Assembly (NCBI GenBank): GCA_050730655.1
Contig: JBOHNL010000005.1
Location: forward strand, 620,001 to 684,000
Length of the DNA: 64,000 nt
Reading direction: 5' to 3'
Origin: JAFEBO01 sp050730655
GTDB lineage: Bacteria; Planctomycetota; Phycisphaerae; Phycisphaerales; UBA1924
Made by a program: the position numbers and the translations under genes. Below are positions 19,001 through 26,087 of the stretch, piece after piece. Positions within the stretch are counted from its first letter, which is position 1. Each line of letters begins with the position of its first letter. The notes below the pieces were generated by a model that saw only the letters and a list, made by a program, of their open reading frames with translations, was not told the origin of the DNA and made no database searches.

Positions 19001-19568
19001 GTACTGCCGCCTCCTCGAAGATGCGGTTCACGAACTCAAGAACGAGAAGCCGCCGGAAAAGCCCAGCACGGTTTCGATCGAGATCGGGCTCTCGGCGAGC
19101 ATCCCCAAGCCGTACATCCCGAGCGATCAGCGCCGCCTAGAGGCCTACCGGCGCATCGCGACGGCGAGCACGCGCCAGCAACTTGAGCAGGTGAAAGCCG
19201 ATCTCACGAGCGCGTACGGTGAGCCGCCCAAGCAGGTGAATCGGCTTCTTTTCATGTCGGAACTTCGCGTTGCCGCGGTTGCGCTCGGTGTTCGCTCGAT
19301 CAGTGTGCGCGAGAAGGACGTGATCTTCAAAGCGACGCTTGCGAAGGAACTTGCCGAGCGCCTTGCCCGCACGCCGGCCGACCTCGCGAAGGCGGGCAAA
19401 GCACTTCAGGTGAGCGTGACCGTGCTGCCGGCAAAGACCGGTGCGAAGACTCTCGGAGGCGGCATCGCCGTGAGCGACGAACTTGCCGAGGTCTATTTTC
19501 GGCCACCCGAAAAATATCTGGAGCCCGAGACGTTGCTCAGCGTGCTGCGAAAAAGGCTCGCAGTGTGA
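16056..19568 (+). CDS. mfd: Transcription-repair coupling factor
   Basis: 1170 aa, GTG start. Removes RNA polymerase stalled at lesions and recruits UvrA. Domains in order: UvrB-like D1a/D2/D1b (about 50-400, with GGIIDIFPAG and RLDFFGDQIDRI); RNA-polymerase interaction domain beginning FQPGDFVVHQDHGIAKF; translocase lobe 1 with Walker A GDVGFGKTE, Walker B as VVIDEEQRFG and motif III LSATPIPRTLHMAMLGI; lobe 2 with STTIIESGIDIPTANT and QLRGRVGRS; then the C-terminal TRCF domain (IPSDQRRLEAYRRIA). Length matches E. coli Mfd (1148 aa). The N-terminal 45 residues are not conserved, so the start is less certain than the rest. Confidence 0.97.
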   Translation: MFDRPDESFVRAARACALRGLGLASKREKYGSGAENGSAGDVLAPIRTDPATKRLAEALGDGRRVVASGSSGSSTSLLAGALARELSRPIVLVCAHIDDADESLDELRSLGVRVLRLPALESLPTDGAAVPDALAERLAVVREIGALASDTPSVVVAPIQALMQGVHPPAKLAAVSRSIRKDDQISPASLASWLDSAGYSRVEAIEEAGDFAIRGGIIDIFPAGDSASPTRLDFFGDQIDRINEIDIGTMGADRAIESLHLVAADIRMALPGDDALNFLQLIPKDAIALLHETMEVVEQGRGYYERLSDSKGFFGPPAVLKVLESRFRAIAEINQFSAGAGAADTRIDLPVRAIDAFDREATAAVSELIAMTAPPMDCRVQVFCQNDGEEQRFKELLVSAEKQASLPIESRVEYLHRGFIWGENQPTAFVPYHELLNRFTVRRKATRLRTGRALDTFLDFQPGDFVVHQDHGIAKFLNLTQQRPREIAKRCETALANMEGRKIKEPELEEFLTLEFAGNAKLHVPATQIDLVQKYVGGFGGKPTLSTLGGQRWKGQKERTSESVKDLAAEMMRVRAAREAMPGVAYPADTAWQNEFEEEFPYEETEDQLSALKLIKQDMSKHRPMDRLICGDVGFGKTELAIRAAFKAVEFGKQAAVLVPTTVLAEQHERTFRQRFAGYPFKVESLSRFKSDAEAKEILEKVKKGQVDVIIGTHRILSKDVIFADLGLVVIDEEQRFGVEHKESLLRLRLTVDILTLSATPIPRTLHMAMLGIRDISSLTTPPLDRRAIVTEVIPYNERRIQQAISRELSRDGQIFFVHNRVHDIKSVADSVQKMAPDAKILIGHGQMAPHELEQVMLIFMKGPSKDGGADILVSTTIIESGIDIPTANTMVINDADRFGLAELHQLRGRVGRSKNRGYCYLLLPPERSVNDIARKRLRAIEQYSMLGAGFKIAMRDLEIRGAGNILGSEQSGHIAAVGYDMYCRLLEDAVHELKNEKPPEKPSTVSIEIGLSASIPKPYIPSDQRRLEAYRRIATASTRQQLEQVKADLTSAYGEPPKQVNRLLFMSELRVAAVALGVRSISVREKDVIFKATLAKELAERLARTPADLAKAGKALQVSVTVLPAKTGAKTLGGGIAVSDELAEVYFRPPEKYLEPETLLSVLRKRLAV

Positions 19569-19644
19569 GGACGAAAACCGCATGCGATCCATCTGAACTT
19601 GCGAGAGTGCTGGTACACTTCGCCCTTACGCAAGGATCACATCC

Positions 19645-19845
19645 ATGTCCCAACACGACCGCGACCATCCTCATCACCACGGCCACGGACCCCAGAAGAC
19701 CGGGCTGCGCAAGCACGCCCCCTGGATGATGACCGTCGCAGTCATTCTCATGCTCCTCGCGATGGTGGCGTATGTCTTTACCGACAACGAGGCGCTGCCC
19801 CCGGGCGCGAAAACCGCGCAGCCGGGCGTCCCCGCGGCGCCATAA
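19645..19845 (+). CDS. Small His-rich single-pass membrane protein
   Basis: 66 aa, ATG preceded by AAGGA about 10 bases upstream. The first 16 residues contain six His with Asp (HDRDHPHHHGHG), followed by a basic stretch and one membrane helix (MMTVAVILMLLAMVAYVF), then a short Pro/Ala-rich tail. The His cluster could bind a divalent metal (inference). I do not recognise a family. It lies 76 bases after mfd and converges on the DUF1428 gene. Confidence 0.65.
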   Translation: MSQHDRDHPHHHGHGPQKTGLRKHAPWMMTVAVILMLLAMVAYVFTDNEALPPGAKTAQPGVPAAP

Positions 19846-19860
19846 TTGCTGACGCAGGTC

Positions 19861-20220
19861 CTACTTCGCCACGATCGACGTGAACCCGCCGTAGCACATC
19901 CGCTTGGGATCAAACGGCATCTTCTTCATGTTCATCATGCCGGCAATCCGCGCGTCCTTCATCACCGCGGCGTTCACCTTGTTTCGGTGCGCCTTCGATT
20001 TGAACACGATCCACGAAAACGCCACCGTTTCACTCGCTTTCAGTTTCATCTGCTTGGGAAACGGGATTCCCCATTTGGACTTCAGGTCTTCGCCGATGCA
20101 TTCGCGATAGTCGAGTGCGCCGTGATCCATCCAGACCTTGCAGCCCATCGTCGCCATTTTTTTGTATGCCGCGACGTTTTTCTTTGGGACCGGAAGCAGG
20201 TATCCATCGACGTACGCCAT
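19861..20220 (-). CDS. DUF1428 family protein
   Basis: 119 aa starting MAYVDGYLLPVPKKNVAAY, the exact opening typical of DUF1428 (YbaA-like) proteins; an AAGGAG ribosome site lies 7-8 bases before this ATG, so an upstream in-frame ATG is rejected. It carries the internal pattern WIVFKSKAHRNKVNAAVM and ends KKMPFDPKRMCYGGFTSIV, both characteristic of the family. These are small cytoplasmic ferredoxin-fold (dimeric alpha-beta barrel-like) proteins of unknown function. Confidence 0.93.
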   Translation of the reverse strand: MAYVDGYLLPVPKKNVAAYKKMATMGCKVWMDHGALDYRECIGEDLKSKWGIPFPKQMKLKASETVAFSWIVFKSKAHRNKVNAAVMKDARIAGMMNMKKMPFDPKRMCYGGFTSIVAK

Positions 20221-20564
20221 TGAGTGCTCCTTCTGGTTGATCCGGATCATCGGGTGGGAGAATCAGGCCGCAGGATACTTGAATCGTCAAGCCTCGTTTG
20301 TCGTGGCGCGATGGCGGTGTCTATGAGAGCGAGCGGCGAACCAGCGCCGATCGATCGGTAACCAGTCCAGGGCGAGATACTTGCGTGCCGGTTCGGGGAT
20401 GGATCTCCAGATCCCGAGCGAGCGTGCGGAACCGGCGCACGGAAGCGCGAAAATCACCGATATTTATTGCAGCAGCGCGTGCCGCGCAGTAATTTTGCCA
20501 ATTCGGTCGCCCCACCTGCGCCTGTTCACCTTGTGATCGTTTTGCCGCGCGGTATTGTTTGTCC
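20221..20564. other. Intergenic region, no gene seen
   Basis: 344 bases between the divergent DUF1428 and ethylene-receptor-like genes. The short frames on either strand are Arg/Ala-rich and show no family pattern. It should contain both promoters, but I cannot point to a convincing pair of hexamers. Confidence 0.4.
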
Positions 20565-21473
20565 ATGCAATCCGAAACTCCGGGGTCTGCGGCAGAGGCC
20601 GCGGGATCATCTCAGGAATCGATCGGCTTCTTCTTTCGCCATCTGTTCAGCGACAATGGCTTTGTGCCTCGCTGGGATTGCGGCGATTGGTCCGCGCCGC
20701 ACGGTTGGCTGCACATCATCTCCGATTGCCTGATCTTCGTGGCGTACGCGGGCATTCCGCTCACACTCATGTTCTTTGTAATGCGACGACGCGACCTTGC
20801 CTTGCGCGGGATCGTGTGGCTCTTCGTCGGTTTCATCCTTTCCTGCGGAATCACGCACCTCGTCGACGCGTCCATGTTCATTCATCCGGCGTATCGATTT
20901 CTCGGAGTCATGAAGGCGATCACGGCGGTGGTCTCACTGACGACCGTCTTCGCACTGATTCGGGTGATGCCGACGGCGCTGACGCTTCCCGGAATCGCCG
21001 AGGCGCATCGGCTTGCGCAGCGCGAGATCGAACGCTGCAAGAAAGTCGAGGATGAACTTGTCCGCACGCGTGACGAGCTGGAGTTCCGCGGGGCCCAGTT
21101 GACCGGGCGTCTCCACCGTGCTCATCACGCCTTGGTCGGTTCCGGAATGGCGCTTGTGACTTGGGAGGCGGAGAGCGGCAAGATCGTGTGGGAAGCAGGG
21201 CTCGCCGCCTTCTTCTCGGCGCCCGGCCTTGAAGCGGCCGCGCCTGAAAACTGGTTCGCGGGGATTGGCGAACGGGAAGCCGCCGAACTGCGCGAGGCGT
21301 CGTTGAAAGCGATCGACCACAAGCAGCCCTTGGCCTTCCGCCTTCCACGCTCGGGGCGTGGCGGGGGGCCACAAATTCTCGAATTCCGAGCCCATCCGGA
21401 CCGCGGCAGTTCCGACAGCAAAGTCCTGACCGGCACGGTGTCGTGGCGAAATGCGGATGAGGCGCGAGGCTAG
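20565..21473 (+). CDS. Ethylene-receptor-like membrane sensor without a kinase domain
   Basis: 302 aa from ATG 20565 (a TTG two codons earlier is also in frame). Three membrane helices at about residues 50-73, 82-103 and 112-137 match the ethylene-binding domain of plant ETR1 and cyanobacterial Etr1: IISDCLIFVAYAGIPLTLMF, FILSCGITHLV and MKAITAVVSLTT. The residues known in ETR1 for copper and ethylene binding are all present at matching places: Asp54, Tyr61, Ile91, Cys94 and His98 (ETR1 D25, Y32, I62, C65, H69). A coiled coil (about 145-180) leads to a degenerate PAS-like module of about 110 residues, then the protein stops. There is no GAF, histidine kinase, GGDEF or receiver domain. It shares its stop tetranucleotide CTAG with the convergent GH3 gene. 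Confidence 0.8.
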   Translation: MQSETPGSAAEAAGSSQESIGFFFRHLFSDNGFVPRWDCGDWSAPHGWLHIISDCLIFVAYAGIPLTLMFFVMRRRDLALRGIVWLFVGFILSCGITHLVDASMFIHPAYRFLGVMKAITAVVSLTTVFALIRVMPTALTLPGIAEAHRLAQREIERCKKVEDELVRTRDELEFRGAQLTGRLHRAHHALVGSGMALVTWEAESGKIVWEAGLAAFFSAPGLEAAAPENWFAGIGEREAAELREASLKAIDHKQPLAFRLPRSGRGGGPQILEFRAHPDRGSSDSKVLTGTVSWRNADEARG

Positions 21474-23770
21474 TCTGCCAGCATCAGTGTCGCCGGCTTC
21501 CCGCCCGCGGCATTCGGCGCAATCCAGACAGTCAGTTCCGCCGGCTCGACGACATGTTTCATGTCGATGTTCCAGAACGCGAGCTGTTCTTTGCCGATTT
21601 CGAAACTGGCGCTTCGTGATTCGCCCGGCTGAAGCGTGAACTTCTCGAAGCCTTTCAACTCGCGGATCGGGCGGGCGACGCTTGTGCCCCGCAGTCGAAT
21701 GTAAAGCTGCGCGATTTCTGTCCCCGCGCGCGTGCCGCGGTTGGTGATGGTTCCCTCAACCTTGATCTTCGCGCCCTTCTCGAGATCCGCCACGCTCACC
21801 TGCCTCGCTGATGCCGCAGTGGGGGAGTACTCAAACGTCGTGTACGTCAGTCCCCAACCAAACGGGAAGAGCGGCGAATTCTTTTCGTCAAGATAACGAG
21901 ACTGATATCGGAAGCCGTCGTCTTTGCGGTCGTCGTCTTCACCGCCAATCGGGCGACCGGTCTTGAAGTGGTTGTAGTAGATCGGCACCTGACCCACCGA
22001 GCGCGGGAACGTGACGGTGAGCTTGCCCGAAAAGTCTGCATCGCCGAAGAGCACACGCGAAAGCGCGGGCCCCGCCTGCACGCCCGGATGCCACGCCTGC
22101 ACGATCGCGGGAATGTTCGCCGCTTCCCATGCAAGCGTGAGCGGCCGACCACTGAAGACCACAAGCACGATCGGCTTGCCGGTCGCGGCAACCGCCTGCA
22201 GAAGCGCAAGCTGATTTCCGGGCAAGTCGATCCGCGTGCGGGCCGCTGCTTCGCCCGACATACGACGCTCCTCGCCCAGCGCCATGATCACGGCATCCGC
22301 TTTCTCGGCCGCGGCAACCGCTTCCACAAATCCGGAGTCGGTCTTGCCGAGAACTGTGGTTCCCTTCACATAGGTCAACTTATCTTTCAGCCGCTCCGCG
22401 AGCGCCGTCCGCAGCGTGACCACATCCTTCTTGTCACCTTTGCACGCCCATTCACCCAGCATGTCATCGGCGCCGTCCGCGAGCGGTCCGATCAACGCGA
22501 CCGACTTACCCGCGCTCAAAGGCAGCAGTGGGGCGGAGTCAATCGGCTTGGTTCGCTCGTTCTTCAGCAGCACGAACGACTCTTCCGCGGCTTTCCGCGC
22601 GAGCGCGATGTGATCCGCCCGCAGCAAAACCGAATTGCTCAGCGCTTCATCCGTATATGGCTTTTCAAAGAGCCCGAGCGCGAACTTCGTCCGCAGCACG
22701 CGCCGCACCGATTCATCAAGCGACTGTTCCGTCACCTTGCCGCTCTTCACAAGGCCAACCAGATACGTCGCGTACAGGTTCGCCTGCATGTCCATGTCCA
22801 CGCCTGCGGCAAATCCCTTGTACGCCGCCGTCTTCCCATCGAGCGCGACGCCGTGATTGATCAATTCCTGGATCGAGGTCCAGTCGCTCACAACAAAGCC
22901 CTTGTATCCCCATTCCTCGCGAAGAATCGTGGTAAGCGTGAAGTGATTCGCCGAAGTCGGCACGCCGCTGAGCGTGTTAAACGCGCTCATGAAGGTTGCT
23001 GCGCCGGCGTCGGCCGCCGCCTTGAACGGGGGCAGATAGATATCCCGCAGCATCCGCTCCGACATGTCCACTGAGTTGTATTCGCGTCCCGCCTCCGCCC
23101 CGCCGTATCCGACGTAGTGCTTGGCACACGCCAGCAGCGACGTCGGGTCGGAGAGGTCCTTCCCTTGAAACCCGCGTACGTACGCGGCCGCGAACACCTC
23201 GCCCAGATACGTGTCTTCGCCGTTCCCCTCCATGATCCGCCCCCAGCGCGGATCGCGCGCGATATCGACCATCGGCGCAAACGTCCAGCGGATTCCTTCT
23301 GAAGTTGCTTCGACTGCCGCCACCCGCGCCGTCTGCTCGATCAGCGCCGGATCCCAGGTCGCCGCGAGCCCGAGCGGCACCGGAAACGTTGTCCGGTATC
23401 CGTGAATGACGTCGAGGCCCATGAGCAGCGGAATCTTGAGCCGCGATTTCTCAACGGTCGTCCGCTGCATCTCGTTCACGGTCTTCGCGCCCGTCGCATT
23501 CAGGATCGACCCGATCCCGCCCCGCGCGAGCAACTCGTTTTGATCAACAGCCACATTCTCCGGCCCCGTCGCCTTGCCGTTGGAGAACTGGACAAGCTGG
23601 CCCACTTTCTCTTCGAGCGTCATCTGCTTCAGAAGCGCATCGACGCGGTCATCATGCTTTGTGAGAAACGCCGTCCCCAACTGCGCGCCGGCAGGCGGAG
23701 TCAGCTGTCCAAACGCGGTCGCGGATGCGGCAAATGCGACCAATCCGATTCGAAAGAATGAGTGCTTCAT
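21470..23770 (-). CDS. Secreted glycoside hydrolase family 3 beta-glucosidase-like enzyme
   Basis: 766 aa from the ATG opening MKHSFFRIGLVAFAASATAF (Sec signal peptide); a longer in-frame start would bury that signal. BglX-type GH3 plan: TIM-barrel with KIPLLMGLDVIHGYRT, PRWGRIMEGNGEDTYL, LLACAKHYVGYGG and the nucleophile Asp in GFVVSDWTS. The alpha/beta sandwich follows with ALIGPLADGADDMLG, VIMALGEERRMSGEA and NIPAIVQAWHPGVQAG, then a C-terminal fibronectin-III-like domain starting after FPFGWGLTYTTFEYS. Expected to release glucose or xylose from beta-linked oligosaccharides in the periplasm or outside. Confidence 0.95.
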   Translation of the reverse strand: MKHSFFRIGLVAFAASATAFGQLTPPAGAQLGTAFLTKHDDRVDALLKQMTLEEKVGQLVQFSNGKATGPENVAVDQNELLARGGIGSILNATGAKTVNEMQRTTVEKSRLKIPLLMGLDVIHGYRTTFPVPLGLAATWDPALIEQTARVAAVEATSEGIRWTFAPMVDIARDPRWGRIMEGNGEDTYLGEVFAAAYVRGFQGKDLSDPTSLLACAKHYVGYGGAEAGREYNSVDMSERMLRDIYLPPFKAAADAGAATFMSAFNTLSGVPTSANHFTLTTILREEWGYKGFVVSDWTSIQELINHGVALDGKTAAYKGFAAGVDMDMQANLYATYLVGLVKSGKVTEQSLDESVRRVLRTKFALGLFEKPYTDEALSNSVLLRADHIALARKAAEESFVLLKNERTKPIDSAPLLPLSAGKSVALIGPLADGADDMLGEWACKGDKKDVVTLRTALAERLKDKLTYVKGTTVLGKTDSGFVEAVAAAEKADAVIMALGEERRMSGEAAARTRIDLPGNQLALLQAVAATGKPIVLVVFSGRPLTLAWEAANIPAIVQAWHPGVQAGPALSRVLFGDADFSGKLTVTFPRSVGQVPIYYNHFKTGRPIGGEDDDRKDDGFRYQSRYLDEKNSPLFPFGWGLTYTTFEYSPTAASARQVSVADLEKGAKIKVEGTITNRGTRAGTEIAQLYIRLRGTSVARPIRELKGFEKFTLQPGESRSASFEIGKEQLAFWNIDMKHVVEPAELTVWIAPNAAGGKPATLMLAD

Positions 23771-23953
23771 GAAAATCCAGAAGAGGAAAATGTCAATAGC
23801 CAGGCTGCGCCCCACCGCCCGGTCTCTCTCAAGCCCTGACGGTAGACAACAGCGCGCACTTCGACGCGCCACCGCCCGCTCGAAACAGAAAGAGTGTTAC
23901 ACGGCTGCGCAATCTATGAAACAGCGCTCGTCAGCGCATCTCGCCCCGCGCAA

Positions 23954-24550
23954 TCAGACGCGCTTTCCTGCCGCGGAGAATGAAATCAGCTTCGCCAGCC
24001 GTCGCTGCCGTGTCTCTTCCTGCTTCGCCTGCATGACCCACCACCTCGCTAACTTCTGATAGCTCGGCGCCTGCTCGATGAAGAACGCCCACGCCGCCCT
24101 TTGCTTCTTGAACTCGCGCAGCCGGATCTGGTCGAATTCCGCCTCTCGCTGCGTGTACGTGTACCCCTCGGCCTTCGGCCCCGTCTTATGTGGCCGTGCT
24201 TCAAATGCGGTCCGGCCGGCTGGCGTCACCAGCTTCTTCGCATCAAGTTCCGCAAACAGCCGGATGTTGACCGCGCTCCAACCGCTCGTTGCCCGTCTGG
24301 GCGTAAACCGAATCGTGTACCGATCCGCCCCGAGCGACTTTCGCACGCCATCGATCCAGCCGAAGCACAGAGCCTCCGCGGCCGACTCCGGCCACGACAT
24401 GGTCTTCGCACCCGCCCGCGCCTTGTGAGCCTTGTGGAAGCCCACAAGCAACTCCGTCTCGCTCGCGTGATTCTGCTCAAGCCACGCACGAAACGCGCGT
24501 GCCGACTCCACGAACCATGGCTTCGCCGAGTTCTTCGCCTTCTTCGCCAT
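23954..24550 (-). CDS. YdeI/OmpD-associated family protein
   Basis: 198 aa starting MAKKAKNSAKPWFVESARAF. The N-terminal half carries the family pattern ELLVGFHKAHKA, MSWPESAAEALCFGWIDGV, RYTIRFTPRRATSGWSAVN; the C-terminal half is a Lys/Arg-rich helix bundle ending in KRLAKLIS-type residues. Members are often called bacteriocin-protection proteins, but the biochemical role is not established. The preceding in-frame codons encode low-complexity sequence, so the ATG at 24550 is preferred. Confidence 0.9.
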   Translation of the reverse strand: MAKKAKNSAKPWFVESARAFRAWLEQNHASETELLVGFHKAHKARAGAKTMSWPESAAEALCFGWIDGVRKSLGADRYTIRFTPRRATSGWSAVNIRLFAELDAKKLVTPAGRTAFEARPHKTGPKAEGYTYTQREAEFDQIRLREFKKQRAAWAFFIEQAPSYQKLARWWVMQAKQEETRQRRLAKLISFSAAGKRV

Positions 24551-24606
24551 GCGTGGAAATGCTACCGAAGCGGTGCCGCCGGGGCGGCAGCCGTCCAAGT
24601 CGCGCC

Positions 24607-24639
24607 AAAAACAAACCGGGCCCCGCAAAAGCGGAGCCC
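24607..24639 (-). terminator. Rho-independent terminator of rpmA
   Basis: Stem of nine pairs (24618-24626 with 24631-24639, one G-U) around an AAAA/TTTT loop, followed on the minus strand by a T-rich run (GGTTTGTTTTT). It starts 28 bases after the L27 stop codon. Confidence 0.85.
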
Positions 24640-24667
24640 GTTCAAATTCAGTTCAAATGCCGGCGAA

Positions 24668-24976
24668 TTACTTCGCAGACTTCGTCGGCTTGATCGCGAT
24701 GCCATCCTTGAGCCACACCGGACGCTCGGCCTTTGCGTCGGTCGGGTCAACGTGCACCTTGCGGCCGCTGAACACCACCGTGCCCGCTGCGAGCGAGAAG
24801 AGGGTGTTGTCCGTTCCGATGCCGACGTTGAAGCCGGGCTTGAACGGGGTACCGACCTGGCGGATGATGATCGAGCCCGGCTTGGCGATTTCGCCGCCGA
24901 AGAGCTTCACACCGAGGAATTGCGGATTGGAGTCGCGACCGTTCTTGGTCGAGCCCTGTCCCTTTTTATGTGCCAT
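24668..24976 (-). CDS. rpmA: 50S ribosomal protein L27
   Basis: 102 aa, MAHKKGQGSTKNGRDSNPQF with the conserved L27 core FGGEIAKPGSIIIRQVGT and GIGTDNTLFSLAAG. The N-terminal arm, which reaches the peptidyl-transferase centre, lacks the cleavable extension seen in Firmicutes. Somewhat longer than E. coli L27 (85 aa) through a Lys-rich tail. The usual upstream partner rplU (L21) is absent: about 190 non-coding bases and then an unrelated exported-protein gene lie upstream. Confidence 0.98.
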   Translation of the reverse strand: MAHKKGQGSTKNGRDSNPQFLGVKLFGGEIAKPGSIIIRQVGTPFKPGFNVGIGTDNTLFSLAAGTVVFSGRKVHVDPTDAKAERPVWLKDGIAIKPTKSAK

Positions 24977-25167
24977 GACTGAAAATCCTCACTGAAAATC
25001 CGCGAAATGCCCGCCTCCGACAAGCCGTCCGGGCAGGGCCAAGATGTTAGGCGCTCCGCCCTTTCGTGGCCAGATGCCCGAAACCCCGGTCTGACTTCAA
25101 TATCCGCCCCTCGCCCCCAAACCTCGAATTTGGCGCTTTGAAAATTTGGCCCTTTGACCCCTTTTTC

Positions 25168-25806
25168 TTATCTCATCACCCAACGCTGCTCAAACAAAGG
25201 CAGCGGCTCATTCACCCGCCCCGTCACATCGCCCGGAAGCTTGTATTCGAGGCTCAGCGTCTTACGAAGAAGTTCCTTCTTCACCTTGCCCGTCTTGGGG
25301 TCCTTCACCTCGTACGGCGCGGTCTCGCCGGAGAAGCCGGTCGCGAAGATCGTGATATCCCGAGCCGAAATATCCACGTCAGAGAAAACCACCACGCCCT
25401 CGCGCCCGTTCTCTTCGCCCTGCAGGAGCGTTCCCAAGATGGAAATCTGATCCTGCGCCAGCGGGTTATCCACGTCAGCCATGATCTTCTTCATCACCGA
25501 CTGCGGCACCTCGCGCCCAGACCGCACGATGTCGCCGTTTTCCGTCGTCAGTTCAAACAACGGCGCGAGCAAAAGGTCTTCCTTGGTGTTATTCACAACG
25601 CGATAGGTCAGGAAGAAATAGCCGCGGATCTGGCCGTCCGGCGTTTCAAATTTCGCGAAGCGCAAGTTGCCCGGGCGGACATCAAACTGCCAGCGCTGGG
25701 GAACCGGATTCGGCTCGGGCGCCATCGCGCAGAGCCCAAAGGCCGACGCGCACAGGAGCAGAACACAGGCAATCGGCGTGCGGAAGAAATTGGCGGTCCA
25801 GTTCAT
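25168..25806 (-). CDS. Exported protein of unknown function
   Basis: 212 aa from ATG 25806; upstream in-frame codons look non-coding. Signal peptide MNWTANFFRTPIACVLLLCASAF, then a beta-rich domain (WQFDVRPGNLRFAKFETPDG, GYFFLTYRVVNNTKEDLLL, VVFSDVDISARDITIFATGF) with the feel of an immunoglobulin-like or DUF4352-type fold. I do not recognise a family. The gene precedes rpmA in the same orientation, about 190 bases away. Confidence 0.75.
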   Translation of the reverse strand: MNWTANFFRTPIACVLLLCASAFGLCAMAPEPNPVPQRWQFDVRPGNLRFAKFETPDGQIRGYFFLTYRVVNNTKEDLLLAPLFELTTENGDIVRSGREVPQSVMKKIMADVDNPLAQDQISILGTLLQGEENGREGVVVFSDVDISARDITIFATGFSGETAPYEVKDPKTGKVKKELLRKTLSLEYKLPGDVTGRVNEPLPLFEQRWVMR

Positions 25807-25899
25807 GGCTGATCTTTGCCTCGTTTTGGCGAGCATTCTCGTTCCCGCGTCTGTTCGCGGCAACCGGGTGAATCGTTCCCTCGACTTGGCTTTGCCTTT

Positions 25900-25959
25900 G
25901 GTGGCACTGGTCTCCAGACCAGTGAACCAGACGCCACGGCTCTGGAGAGCGGTGCCACC
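25900..25959. repeat. Nested palindromic intergenic element
   Basis: Outer arms GGTGGCAC (25900-25907) and GTGCCACC (25952-25959) are exact inverted copies. Inside the left arm begins a perfect palindrome CACTGGTCT-CC-AGACCAGTG (25905-25924). This REP-like structure lies between the start codons of two divergent genes. No open reading frame fits it. Confidence 0.7.
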
Positions 25960-26011
25960 CAAGGGAACGGGGCGGGGAGGCTAGTCTACTTGCGGCAAGG
26001 CATCCGTCAAA

Positions 26012-26047
26012 CTTCCCATTTGGCTTCCCAATTGGCTTCCCATTTGC
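26012..26047. repeat. 12-bp tandem repeat, three copies
   Basis: CTTCCCATTTGG, CTTCCCAATTGG and CTTCCCATTTGC follow each other directly, about 40 bases before the GNAT start codon. Its position would suit regulator binding or a simple replication slippage tract. Confidence 0.6.
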
Positions 26048-26087
26048 TTCGTTCGATTTGCAGCTCGCCAGAATCCGACCGATCGCG

